Origin: Kineosporia babensis
Lineage (GTDB): Bacteria > Actinomycetota > Actinomycetes > Actinomycetales > Kineosporiaceae
Assembly: GCF_021129305.1 (NCBI RefSeq)
Contig: NZ_JAJOMB010000024.1
Location: 100,273 to 164,272 of the forward strand
Direction: 5' to 3'
DNA length: 64,000 nucleotides
In this document: one piece after another, positions 27,979 through 35,972 of the stretch
How the letters are laid out: every line of letters starts with the position of its first letter
How positions within the stretch are numbered: the first letter of the stretch is position 1
The notes under the pieces: model-generated
Seen by the model: the letters and a program-made list of their open reading frames with translations, nothing else
What the model was told of the DNA's origin: nothing
Database searches by the model: none
Program-made: the position numbers and the translations under genes

Positions 27979-28668
27979 GTGCCGCTCATCGTGCTCTGGG
28001 ACATCGACCACACGCTGATCGAGAACAACGGCGTGAGCAAGCAGATCTACGCCGATGCGTTCACCCGCCTCACTGGCCGACCACCTGTTCACCGTGCGAG
28101 GACGGAGGGACGAACCGACAGACTCATCTGCCGGCAGATGTTCCTCGACCACGGTCTCGAGCCTCCGGACTGGGACCTCATGGCTCCTGCCCTGGAGGCT
28201 GCTGGGGCCGGCATGGAAATCGAGCTGGCTCGTAGGGGCGAAGTACTTCCCGGTGTTCGAGAGGTTCTCATGCTCGCGGCTGCGGAACGGGACTTCGTCT
28301 CGTCGGTCCTTACGGGCAACATCGCGGCCAATGCTCTGGTGAAGGTTCGGGCCTTCGGGCTCGATCACCTGCTGGACCTGGAGTGCGGGGCGTACGGCGA
28401 GCATTCCGAAGATCGCGGGGCGCTGGTCGAGGTCGCGAGGAGACGTGTCCACCAGCATCACGGCTTGCCTCTCGCTACGCCGGTCGTGCTCATTGGAGAC
28501 ACTCCGCGTGATGTGCAGGCGGCTCAGGATGCTGGGGCTCACGTCGTCGCCGTCGCGACCGGCGTGGACAGCGCTGAAACGCTCCGTTCGGCTGGTGCGC
28601 CCTTGGTGCTCAGCGACCTCCGGGAAGGTTCCAGCCTGATCGACTACCTGCACTCGCTCACCCACTGA
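27979..28668 (+). CDS. HAD-superfamily hydrolase (phosphatase)
   Basis: A 229-residue HAD hydrolase. Motif I is LWDIDHTLIENNG (with Asp-x-Asp), motif II is the threonine in SSVLTGN, and motif IV is VVLIGDTPRDVQAAQDAGAH; the cap is helical. It should be a small-molecule phosphatase of the phosphoglycolate-phosphatase type. I prefer the GTG at 27979 because homologous proteins begin with this strand; an ATG at 27898 in frame would add 27 residues across the inverted repeat. It is divergent from the DUF5919/NUDIX pair. Confidence 0.86.
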   Translation: MPLIVLWDIDHTLIENNGVSKQIYADAFTRLTGRPPVHRARTEGRTDRLICRQMFLDHGLEPPDWDLMAPALEAAGAGMEIELARRGEVLPGVREVLMLAAAERDFVSSVLTGNIAANALVKVRAFGLDHLLDLECGAYGEHSEDRGALVEVARRRVHQHHGLPLATPVVLIGDTPRDVQAAQDAGAHVVAVATGVDSAETLRSAGAPLVLSDLREGSSLIDYLHSLTH

Positions 28669-28673
28669 GAACC

Positions 28674-28706
28674 GGGGGACGTTCAGGGACGTCCCCGAAA
28701 CGTCCC
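28674..28706. terminator. Hairpin after the HAD gene
   Basis: GGGACGTT and AACGTCCC flank a loop that itself contains GGGACGTCCC. It begins within ten bases of the HAD stop codon. There is no U-tract, as is common for high-GC terminators. Confidence 0.5.
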
Positions 28707-28792
28707 TCGGCGAGGTTCGTCGTCCCTGCCTTCTCAGGCATTCTCAATGAGGCCGCCGGAGGCTGAATCCCTCCTCGGCCGCCGGTACGCAG

Positions 28793-28839
28793 ACGAACTC
28801 GGCTCTGATTGGTGAGGCTGTCGTCGGAGCCGAGTTCGT
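28793..28839. repeat. 13-bp perfect inverted repeat in the leader of the MSYDH operon
   Basis: ACGAACTCGGCTC (28793-28805) and GAGCCGAGTTCGT (28827-28839) are perfectly complementary with a 21-base loop. It lies 57 bases upstream of the pentapeptide gene. It could be an operator, a terminator-like attenuator or a leader-RNA stem. Confidence 0.6.
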
Positions 28840-28895
28840 GTCTGGTTCGTCCGCCGCTCGCCTCAGGTATCTGCTTCGACGGGAGGAGGTTCGTG

Positions 28896-28913
28896 ATGTC
28901 CTACGACCACTGA
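28896..28913 (+). CDS. Pentapeptide precursor MSYDH, biarylitide-like (MxYxH) minimal RiPP gene
   Basis: This 18-base gene (ATG, Ser, Tyr, Asp, His, TGA) is preceded by a near-perfect ribosome binding site, GGGAGGAGG at 28881-28889, six bases before the ATG. The product fits the MxYxH pattern of biarylitide precursors, in which a co-encoded cytochrome P450 crosslinks Tyr3 and His5 side chains (known for BytA/BytO of Planomonospora). A P450 gene begins 84 bases downstream. The Asp at position 4 is notable, because an Asp/Asn-hydroxylase-type oxygenase is encoded in the same operon. A strong hairpin follows the stop codon. The ribosome binding site, spacing and motif are seen; crosslinking is inferred. 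The gene is far too short for standard gene finders. Confidence 0.82.
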   Translation: MSYDH

Positions 28914-28921
28914 TTCTGCTG

Positions 28922-28952
28922 CCGGCCCGGAGCGCAGCAAGCTCCGGGCCGG
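28922..28952 (+). promoter_or_regulatory. Strong stem-loop between precursor gene and P450 gene
   Basis: CCGGCCCGGAGC pairs with GCTCCGGGCCGG over 12 bases with a 7-base loop, starting nine bases after the MSYDH stop codon. No U-tract follows. It probably acts as a partial terminator or mRNA stabiliser, giving more precursor than enzyme transcripts. Confidence 0.65.
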
Positions 28953-28996
28953 GCGAAACCCTTTCCGCATCAGACCAATCCACGGGGAGGTGAGCC

Positions 28997-30160
28997 GTGT
29001 CTGTCGTTGATCGGTACAACCCGCTGGACGCCGACACCTTGGCGAACCCCTACCCGCTCCTGAGCGATCTGCGACGCGAAGCTCCAGTCTTCTGGCATGA
29101 AGGGATGCAGTCCTGGGTGCTGACGCGGTACGCGGATTGCGTCCGGGTCCTTCGCGATCATCAGACCTTCGCCCGCGATCCGCGTCGCAGCGGACGAGAC
29201 GTCCCAGCTGAAAGCCAGAGCGTCCAGACCCTCGACCCTCCCGAACAGGGGCACATCCGATCGCTTTTCATGAATGCCTTGCACGCTCAGCCCCTGTTGG
29301 CGGTGGAGGCGCGCACGCGCCGGTTCGCCAAGCAACGATTGGACGAGCTCACGGACAGGGAAGAGTTCGACGTCATCGCGGAGCTTGCGGTGCCCCTGTC
29401 CCTGTCGTTGATGGGAGATCTGCTGGGGGTGAAGACCCCTCCTTACCAGGAGTTCGCAGAGGTCTCGGACGCCATCATGCGCAGTATGGACGGCGGACTG
29501 AACCCCGCCCTGGTCGAGCCAGGACGGAAGGCCCGCCAGGAACTGAGCGACCTGGTCGACGGCTGGTACGCCGGACAGCGAGGTACGGGGCTCCTGGCCC
29601 AGGTTCGTCGAGCGACCAGGGATGACAAAGAACTCGTCCAGCTGTACGTGAAAAACACTGCCCGCGTGATGTTCCAGGGTGGATACAGCACCATGTCGGC
29701 TGCCATCGGCAACTCCATCGGAGTCCTTCTCACGCACCCTGAGATCCTGGAAAGGCTTAAAGAAGGTGGTCCCTTGGGCACCGCTGTTGACGAACTGGTC
29801 CGGTTCGACGGCCCAGTTCAGGGAACGACTCGCGTCGCCCTGGTTTCCGCCGGCATCGGTGGAGTTCAGATCGCGCCTGGGCAGAAAGTGATTCCGTTGT
29901 TCGTCGCGGCCAACCGCGACCCGGATGCCTTCGCGGAACCGGATCGGATCCTTCCGGAGCGTTCCCCGAATCCTCACCTCGGGTACGGATGGGGAACCCA
30001 TGCGTGTATCGGGACGACCGCCGCTGCCGCGGGACTGCGTGCGCTGATCTCTGCCCTCGCCGACCATCCAGCCCACTTGGAGCCGGTGGGCACAGGGAAG
30101 CGGCGCCCCACAGCCACGATGCGAGCCTTCGACGTCCTACCGGCAGCACTCCGCATCTGA
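28997..30160 (+). CDS. Cytochrome P450, candidate Tyr-His crosslinking enzyme
   Basis: A 387-residue bacterial P450 starting at GTG with GGGGAGGTGA just upstream. The haem-ligand loop is GYGWGTHACIG with Cys337, and the ExxR motif is E266-L-V-R269. The I-helix reads FQGGYSTMSAAIG, lacking the usual acid-alcohol pair (Asp/Glu-Thr), a feature that also occurs in P450s acting on peptides. Its length and position directly behind a five-residue MxYxH gene match biarylitide P450s, which couple Tyr and His side chains. As the first large gene of a five-enzyme operon it likely performs the first maturation step. Reductase partners are not encoded nearby. Confidence 0.9.
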   Translation: MSVVDRYNPLDADTLANPYPLLSDLRREAPVFWHEGMQSWVLTRYADCVRVLRDHQTFARDPRRSGRDVPAESQSVQTLDPPEQGHIRSLFMNALHAQPLLAVEARTRRFAKQRLDELTDREEFDVIAELAVPLSLSLMGDLLGVKTPPYQEFAEVSDAIMRSMDGGLNPALVEPGRKARQELSDLVDGWYAGQRGTGLLAQVRRATRDDKELVQLYVKNTARVMFQGGYSTMSAAIGNSIGVLLTHPEILERLKEGGPLGTAVDELVRFDGPVQGTTRVALVSAGIGGVQIAPGQKVIPLFVAANRDPDAFAEPDRILPERSPNPHLGYGWGTHACIGTTAAAAGLRALISALADHPAHLEPVGTGKRRPTATMRAFDVLPAALRI

Positions 30161-30198
30161 TCTCAATTCAAAGCGATTTCAGCGCTATTGGGGACTCC

Positions 30199-31608
30199 AT
30201 GAGAATCCTGATCGGCAACCACATCGACCCGTCGATCCGCGAACGCACGGACATGAGGGCCTGGACCCAACGCGTCCTCTGGTTCGCTCACCCGAGAGAC
30301 CTGATCGTATTGTGCTGCCAGCCTGACGCCGGATTCCTCGAGTACGCCCTCGCCCACACCGGCGTTCCTCGCGACGAACTGACCATCACCGTCGCTCCTG
30401 CTGGAACGTGGGGCGACAAGGTCCTCGATCCGGCGTCTCTCGAAAACCCCGATCTGATAGCTGAGGTCCGGGCGACGCTCGGGCCATCGGGAACGGCTGC
30501 AGTCCACGAGGTCTTCGCCCTGTGGCCGTCGGCGTCGGTAGCGCGGTTCGCTGACGCGATAGGTGTCAGCGCCCAGTTTCCCGGAGCTGCCTTCTTCTCT
30601 CAGGGAGGAGGCGAGATCGGCAACAACAAGGCCAACTTTCGAGCGCTTGCCGCCGCAGCTGGAGTCCGGATCCCCGTCGGCCGGGTCTGCCGAAGCCAGG
30701 TCGAAGCCGTGGCAGCCACGAACGCACTGCTGGAACGGTCGGGCGATCGCGCCGTCATGGTGAAGCAGGCCCACAACGGCGCCGGCGTCGGCAACCAGCT
30801 GCTGGTGCGCGACTCGCGCCTTCTCGTGGACCACGTCGGCGCACGCCACCTTCACCAACTGGCGCCCGGAACAAGCGGTGTCGAAGCGTACTGGCGAGAG
30901 CGATGGAGCTGGGCCAGCAGCAGCGACCGCTGGCCCGTGGTCATCGAGGAGTTCGCGGTCAACGCGTCCGCGGTCTACTCCGAGCACTACGCCTCCGACA
31001 ACGGCACTCACCCCACAGAGACAGGGCACCTGATCTACGTGGCCCGCCGCCTGAGCCATCAGGTCGTGCCGCTGTCTCCCAACGTGCCCGAGCAGACCCG
31101 AACCGCACTCCTGGACGGCGGCGCTCGCCTGGCCGAGGCCTACCGCGCCTTTGGCTACCGCGGGTACCTCAGCGCCGATGCCCTGGTGCTGCCCGACGGG
31201 CAGGTGGTGTTCACCGAGGTCAACGCCCAGGTCTCCGGGTCGCTGCACATCTACCAGACAATCGCTCAGCAGATCGTCGATGTCCACGCCGAGCCTTGTC
31301 GCAGTGTGGTGGAGTATCACGTGCCGCCCACCTGGGCAGTCCCCAGCTTCGAGGCGTTCCTGACGGCGCTGGACGACCTGGACCTGCGCTACGACGACGT
31401 GACCCGGACCGGAGTGATCGTGTCCATGCCGGCGATCCCGCTGACGCCAGGGGCGCCGGTGCAGTTCGTCTTCTGCATCGCCTTCGACCCTGCTGTCGGG
31501 TACGAGGTGACCTTCGGGCGCCTGGATGAACGCTTTGCAGCGATTCCCGCCGACTCGATCGACCCCAGTCAGCACGTGGGAACCACGGCGCTGAGCTTCT
31601 CGTCGTAA
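30199..31608 (+). CDS. PGM1-like ATP-grasp peptide ligase
   Basis: A 469-residue ATP-grasp protein. The lid and nucleotide-binding region read GEIGNNKANFRALAAAAGVR, VMVKQAHNGAGVGNQ and VVIEEFAVNAS, and the metal-binding end is VVFTEVNAQVSGSLHIYQTI. The overall pattern, including a long N-terminal domain starting MRILIGNHIDP, resembles PGM1, which joins a guanidino acid to the N-terminus of ribosomal peptides in pheganomycin biosynthesis. An amidinotransferase in the same operon supports a similar reaction here. I place the start at ATG 30199, 38 bases after the P450 stop; the open frame upstream overlaps the P450 gene and is a shadow. The substrate is inferred. Confidence 0.82.
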   Translation: MRILIGNHIDPSIRERTDMRAWTQRVLWFAHPRDLIVLCCQPDAGFLEYALAHTGVPRDELTITVAPAGTWGDKVLDPASLENPDLIAEVRATLGPSGTAAVHEVFALWPSASVARFADAIGVSAQFPGAAFFSQGGGEIGNNKANFRALAAAAGVRIPVGRVCRSQVEAVAATNALLERSGDRAVMVKQAHNGAGVGNQLLVRDSRLLVDHVGARHLHQLAPGTSGVEAYWRERWSWASSSDRWPVVIEEFAVNASAVYSEHYASDNGTHPTETGHLIYVARRLSHQVVPLSPNVPEQTRTALLDGGARLAEAYRAFGYRGYLSADALVLPDGQVVFTEVNAQVSGSLHIYQTIAQQIVDVHAEPCRSVVEYHVPPTWAVPSFEAFLTALDDLDLRYDDVTRTGVIVSMPAIPLTPGAPVQFVFCIAFDPAVGYEVTFGRLDERFAAIPADSIDPSQHVGTTALSFSS

Positions 31609-31632
31609 ACCCTCTTCAGATCAGGAGGATTC

Positions 31633-32625
31633 ATGAGTACCTACGCCGCGACCCGGCTGGCTCTCGATCTCGACGCACGCCGTCTGCAGGACGAACTCTC
31701 GGGCGTCACCGGCCACACGTGGGACCTTCAGCGTTCGCACACCGTCCACGGAATCAGCGAACCGGCCGTCATCGACTGGCGCATCCTGCCGCTGCACAGC
31801 CCGGGCGGCGACTCTGAGCGCACCGACCCCGGCGGACCCGGGTGCGAACCGTTCGCGCCGACCTTCTGGCTCGGACAGTTGCCATACCTGGCGCAGGTGC
31901 TGGAATCCATTCCCGCTCCGCGCAACGCAGCACGGCTGATGGCCCTGGGACCGGGAGCCGTCATCGCCCCGCATCGGGATCTCAAACACCAGCTCGACCG
32001 AGGATTCATGCGTCTGCACATCCCGATCGTCACGACGCCCGAAGCGGTGCTGACGCTCGACGGCGTCGAGCACTGCTGGCAGCCGGGAACCTTCTGGTAC
32101 GGCGACTTCTCCCGCGAGCACTCCGTCCGCAACACCAGCACGACCACCCGCGTCCACGCCGTCATCGACGTCCTGCTGACACCAGAACTGACGCGGCTCT
32201 TCCCGGACTCCTGGCAGGATCTGCTCCACAGCGATCAAGTACTGCTGAACCACTACACCTCGAAAGTGCCACGGGATCGGCCTCACTCATCCGCGGTCGA
32301 CTGCCTCGTGCCTACCCAGTTCATCGACTTCCAGTCGGACGACTCGCTGGAAGGCTCGCTCGTCCCGGCGCAGATCAAGCACACCGAGGGGAGCCTGAGT
32401 CTGACCGTGGACGATCGCATCCTCGCTCTGGTGCCGGCCGGAGCAGACGGCGAATGGCGTTTCTCAGGATGGAGCGAACAGCGCACCGTGCAGGTCGTCA
32501 GCAGCGGCGCACTCCTCCTCCGGACCCGCCAAGGTGGGAAGGTCAGCGAACGGCTCGTCCACGTCGTTCCTGATGACGGGCCGGTGGACGTCGTCTTTGA
32601 GGGGGCCGGTTCAGTATGCGCCTGA
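31633..32625 (+). CDS. Aspartyl/asparaginyl beta-hydroxylase-like 2-oxoglutarate oxygenase
   Basis: A 330-residue protein with strong AGGAGG before its ATG. The double-stranded beta-helix core shows the Fe(II) ligands His114-x-Asp116 (APHRDLKHQ) and His163 (SREHSVRN), with a conserved Arg173 in TTRVHAVIDVLL for 2-oxoglutarate binding. The order matches the Asp/Asn beta-hydroxylase family (PF05118). A further C-terminal domain of about 130 residues is not recognised. In this operon the obvious candidate substrate residue is Asp4 of MSYDH, giving beta-hydroxyaspartate; the amino acid attached by a ligase is an alternative. Its end overlaps the amidinotransferase start by ten bases. Confidence 0.85.
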   Translation: MSTYAATRLALDLDARRLQDELSGVTGHTWDLQRSHTVHGISEPAVIDWRILPLHSPGGDSERTDPGGPGCEPFAPTFWLGQLPYLAQVLESIPAPRNAARLMALGPGAVIAPHRDLKHQLDRGFMRLHIPIVTTPEAVLTLDGVEHCWQPGTFWYGDFSREHSVRNTSTTTRVHAVIDVLLTPELTRLFPDSWQDLLHSDQVLLNHYTSKVPRDRPHSSAVDCLVPTQFIDFQSDDSLEGSLVPAQIKHTEGSLSLTVDDRILALVPAGADGEWRFSGWSEQRTVQVVSSGALLLRTRQGGKVSERLVHVVPDDGPVDVVFEGAGSVCA

Positions 32626-33761
32626 ACAGTTACGACGACTTCACCCCGCTGCACGAGGTCATCGTCGGGTCAGCAGCCAACTACATGGGTCATGACCGTG
32701 ACCTCTCCTTCGAGCTCTTCTATCACGAGAGCATCACCGGGTTCCGTTCCGACTGGGCCTACCCTCGGCTCACGAGCTCGAACGGCATGAACGCGGAGAC
32801 CTGGAAGATCAACCAGCGTTACGCCGACGAACTGCACGAGGACGTTGAACAGCTCGCGCAGACCCTCGCCGCTTTGGGCGTGACCGTTCATCGACCGTTG
32901 CCCCTGCCCGAGGACGCAACGCCGATTGCAGGCCTGGGGTGGCAGGCCGCTCCGACACCGGCGCTCAACGTCCGTGACAACACGCTCGTCATCGGCGATC
33001 AGATCATCGAGACACCACCGGCGATTAGATCCCGCTACCTGGAAACCCAGCTGCTGCATGGCGTCTTCCAGAACTACGCGCGCTCCGGCGCGCAGTGGAG
33101 CGTCATGCCGCGGCCGACGCTCAGCGACGCATCTTTCGACTTGTCCTATGCTCGCGACTCCACGACGACGTTGGGCGGCCCCACCGAGTCCATCGCTGAT
33201 CCCCGGTCCGGACCGTACGACGTCGGTCACGAGATGATGCTCGACGGTGCCCAGGTGCTGCGGCTGGGGCGCGACCTGATAGTCAACGTCGCCCAGGACA
33301 ACCACGAGCAAGGACTGCGCTGGCTCCGAACCCACCTGGGGAAACGGTTCCGACTTCATCGGGTCTGGAGGATGGCCGACAACCACATCGACTCGATGCT
33401 CCTCGCCCTGCGCCCAGGCGTCTTCCTGACCCGCCACCACGGCATCCGCGACCTCATGCCCGAGAGCTTCCGCTCCTGGCGCTTCATCGTTCCGCCAGAG
33501 CCCGACCACGGCGCGTTCCCGGTCTACGACGATTACGACGACCTCGTGCTGACGAGCCCGTACATCGACCTGAACATCTTCTCGATCAACGAGCACACCG
33601 TCCTGGCGAACGAGGACTGCACCGGCCTCATCAAGGCCCTCGAAACCGAGGGCTTCGACGTCATCCCGGTCCGGCACCGCCATCGACGGCTTTTCGGCGG
33701 CGGTTTCCACTGCTTCACCCTGGACACCCACCGCGATGGAGGGCCGGAGGACTACACCTGA
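32616..33761 (+). CDS. Arginine:glycine-type amidinotransferase
   Basis: A 381-residue amidinotransferase. The catalytic triad of the family is present: Asp210 in MLDGAQVLRLGRDL, His257 in DNHIDSM and the nucleophile Cys366 in GGGFHCFTLD. Such enzymes move the amidino group of arginine to an amine, giving a guanidino compound and ornithine. The protein is close in length to glycine amidinotransferase and to streptomycin or resorcinomycin-type enzymes. It lies between the oxygenase and the second ATP-grasp gene with overlaps on both sides, so it is part of the same biosynthetic unit. A guanidino acid for the PGM1-like ligase is the likeliest product. Confidence 0.9.
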   Translation: MRLNSYDDFTPLHEVIVGSAANYMGHDRDLSFELFYHESITGFRSDWAYPRLTSSNGMNAETWKINQRYADELHEDVEQLAQTLAALGVTVHRPLPLPEDATPIAGLGWQAAPTPALNVRDNTLVIGDQIIETPPAIRSRYLETQLLHGVFQNYARSGAQWSVMPRPTLSDASFDLSYARDSTTTLGGPTESIADPRSGPYDVGHEMMLDGAQVLRLGRDLIVNVAQDNHEQGLRWLRTHLGKRFRLHRVWRMADNHIDSMLLALRPGVFLTRHHGIRDLMPESFRSWRFIVPPEPDHGAFPVYDDYDDLVLTSPYIDLNIFSINEHTVLANEDCTGLIKALETEGFDVIPVRHRHRRLFGGGFHCFTLDTHRDGGPEDYT

Positions 33762-35002
33762 TGACGGCTCCCGCTGTGCTTCTGATCGATGCCACGGGTC
33801 CGGACGCCGAGCGACTGCTGAAGGCCGCTGCTGACCGCCGGATCACCATCCACGCAGCGACCAGCCACGATCAGGATCAAGCGGTTCTGCCCGTCGGGGT
33901 GAGTGGGGTTGTCGCCGTTGACTTCGCACAGACTGACCGCGCGGTTGCCGAGATCGTCGAGTACTGCCGCCGACACCAGATAGAGGCGGTACTGACCTTC
34001 AACGAGTACCTCACCGTCGTCGTCGCACAGGTGTGCGCCGCCTTGGGGCTCCCAGGCAACGAACCGAGGCGTGCTCCCGCTGCCCGTGACAAGGAGGCTA
34101 TGGCCACCGCATTGACCAGGGCCGGGGTGCGCGTTCCTGCGACAGTCGTCCTCCACGACCAGCACGATCTCCGTGGGATGCAGGTCGCGACCCCGTGCGT
34201 CGTCAAGCCGGCCAGCGGTGCCGGTTCGGTCGGGGTCTCTGTGGTCACGGCACCCGCTGACTTGCCTGCAGCTGTACACGCCGCGCGCTCGGCACGAGGT
34301 ATGTACGGAAACGAAAATCGGCGCGTACTGATCCAGCCGTTGATCAGGGGGCATGAGTACAGCGTCGAATCCGTCGTCCAGGATGGCGTCGCTCGGCACC
34401 TGGCTGTGACCCGCAAGACAGTGACCGGCTACCCCCACCGGGTCGAGACTGCGCACCACGTCCCCGCCGTCCTGGCCTTCGACCAGCAGAGAGCCCTGAA
34501 GCGCGAAGCAGAACGCGCCATCCGAGCGGTCGGCATCCGCAATGGCGCAGCGCACACCGAGCTCATCCTCGGCCACGACGGAACATGCACGGTGATCGAG
34601 ATCGGTGCGCGACTGGCGGCCGGCCAGATCGGGCTCCTCCTCCGCTACGCCTTGGCCATCGACGTCTACGCCGTGCTGCTCGACATCGCGCTCGGCCGTC
34701 CAGCCGCCGTTCAGCAGGACAGAGGCGGTCACGCCATGGTCCGCTTCGTCACAGCCCCTGAAGGCGGCCGCCTCGTCGCCGTTGAGGGCCTGCCAGCGGT
34801 CGGTCCTGGCGTCCCCTACGTCCGGCAGCGCTTCAACCCGGGAGAACGGGTCACGACCGCCCTATCGAACCGTGACCGAGTGGCAGAGTTCGTCGTTGCC
34901 GGAACCGACCCTGTCGAGGTCGAGGCACGGGCTGAGAACCTCGCCGATCAGATCCGCGTCAGGGTTCGATCAGAGAGTGGTCTCGCTACGTCAGCTGGTT
35001 GA
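33761..35002 (+). CDS. ATP-grasp ligase (carnosine-synthase/amino-acid-ligase type)
   Basis: A 413-residue ATP-grasp enzyme starting in a TGATG overlap with the amidinotransferase stop. The pre-ATP-grasp fold begins PAVLLIDATGPDAERLL, and the ATP-binding core shows RDKEAMATALTRAGVRVPAT, CVVKPASGAGSVGV, HEYSVESVVQDG and the metal site GAAHTELILG with VIEIGARLAAGQIG. Members activate a carboxylate as acyl phosphate and join it to an amine. It is not closely similar to the PGM1-like ligase of this operon, so a second, different bond is expected. Its 3' end overlaps the convergent phosphotransferase gene by 17 bases. Confidence 0.87.
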   Translation: MTAPAVLLIDATGPDAERLLKAAADRRITIHAATSHDQDQAVLPVGVSGVVAVDFAQTDRAVAEIVEYCRRHQIEAVLTFNEYLTVVVAQVCAALGLPGNEPRRAPAARDKEAMATALTRAGVRVPATVVLHDQHDLRGMQVATPCVVKPASGAGSVGVSVVTAPADLPAAVHAARSARGMYGNENRRVLIQPLIRGHEYSVESVVQDGVARHLAVTRKTVTGYPHRVETAHHVPAVLAFDQQRALKREAERAIRAVGIRNGAAHTELILGHDGTCTVIEIGARLAAGQIGLLLRYALAIDVYAVLLDIALGRPAAVQQDRGGHAMVRFVTAPEGGRLVAVEGLPAVGPGVPYVRQRFNPGERVTTALSNRDRVAEFVVAGTDPVEVEARAENLADQIRVRVRSESGLATSAG

Positions 35003-35972
35003 GGATCGCTTCCATAGCCGGGTAGCTGTCGGCGACGAGATCGTCCTTCCCGAGCCGGAGCCGTTCCAGTCGGATCCCGCCCAGGTGACGTGCCTCGTAG
35101 ACCAGCTCTCGCCAACGCGCCTCGGGCGTCTCTGACGTCTGGCCGTAGGTCTCCCAGAAGGCCTGACGCTCATCCTGTTTGGCCTTGGCCATGCGGATGG
35201 TCCAGTCAGCTGCCGGGTCACCGAACCAGGTCCGATCGAAGTCCAGGACGCCGGTGATCGTCGGCTCCGGGGCTCCGGACGCCAGGAGGCAGTTGATCGT
35301 CCACAGATCACCGGTCAGCAGCATCGGCTCGGTGATCTCGTCCAGCGTGGGCCGCGCATCGGACGCGATCGCCATGACCTTCTGGAGGTCGGCTGAGTCC
35401 AGACCCGCGGTGTCGAGGTCGAAGGCGATCGAGTCGAACGACGCCAGCAACGCGTCACTCCAGGACCCATAGGCGGGGCCAGCCACAGGCCCGAAGTGAT
35501 CACCGCGCACGTCGTGCACCGAGCGGGTGATCGCTCCCATCTGCCGGAAGTACCCCGGGAAGGTGTCTCGCGGGTAAGTGCTCAAGATGTCAGGGGCGGG
35601 GACACCGTCGAGGTAGGTCTGAATCATCCAGTCCCGCTCGATCACGGAACCGGTCCAGTCCGCGGCAACGACCTGCGGCATGAACTGGGCGATCGGCGCC
35701 AGCCACGGCTGGCTGGCGAACTCGTTGCGCATCAAATGACGCTCACTACGGAACTGACGTTCCGCAGGCGGAGCCGCCCGCAGAATCAGAGGTGCGCTCT
35801 GACCGGTCACCGTGACGCGGTAAACGTTGTTGTACAGGCCGGCGCCCAGCTCGACCACGGCAGTGGGTTCTGCGTCGCCACGGAAAACGTGAGCGAAGAC
35901 CGCCCGCACCTCATCAGCCGACAGCGACTGCTGAAAGGCATCCGCCGGCCGTTCGACAGGACGGAAATCCAC
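34986..35972 (-). CDS. Aminoglycoside phosphotransferase-like (APH) kinase with altered catalytic loop
   Basis: I start it at GTG 35972, five bases after AGGGGGG, giving 328 residues. The APH fold is visible: a glycine-rich ELGAGLYNNVYRV loop, then PLILRA for the ATP-side lysine region (Arg instead of Lys), the catalytic loop LLTGDLWTINCLL and the metal motif GVLDFDRTWFGDP. The usual HGD catalytic triplet reads TGD, so His is replaced by Thr while Asp and Asn are kept. It converges on the RiPP-like operon, overlapping its last gene by 17 bases. It could phosphorylate the product for self-protection or be unrelated; nothing decides this. Confidence 0.82.
   Translation of the reverse strand: MDFRPVERPADAFQQSLSADEVRAVFAHVFRGDAEPTAVVELGAGLYNNVYRVTVTGQSAPLILRAAPPAERQFRSERHLMRNEFASQPWLAPIAQFMPQVVAADWTGSVIERDWMIQTYLDGVPAPDILSTYPRDTFPGYFRQMGAITRSVHDVRGDHFGPVAGPAYGSWSDALLASFDSIAFDLDTAGLDSADLQKVMAIASDARPTLDEITEPMLLTGDLWTINCLLASGAPEPTITGVLDFDRTWFGDPAADWTIRMAKAKQDERQAFWETYGQTSETPEARWRELVYEARHLGGIRLERLRLGKDDLVADSYPAMEAILNQLT

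Noticed and set aside
28747..28815. A 22-codon ORF (start MRPPEAESLLGRRYADE) upstream of the pentapeptide gene as a longer RiPP precursor
   Set aside because: It has no ribosome binding site, lacks a plausible core, and its end overlaps the 13-bp inverted repeat. The MSYDH gene is far better supported.
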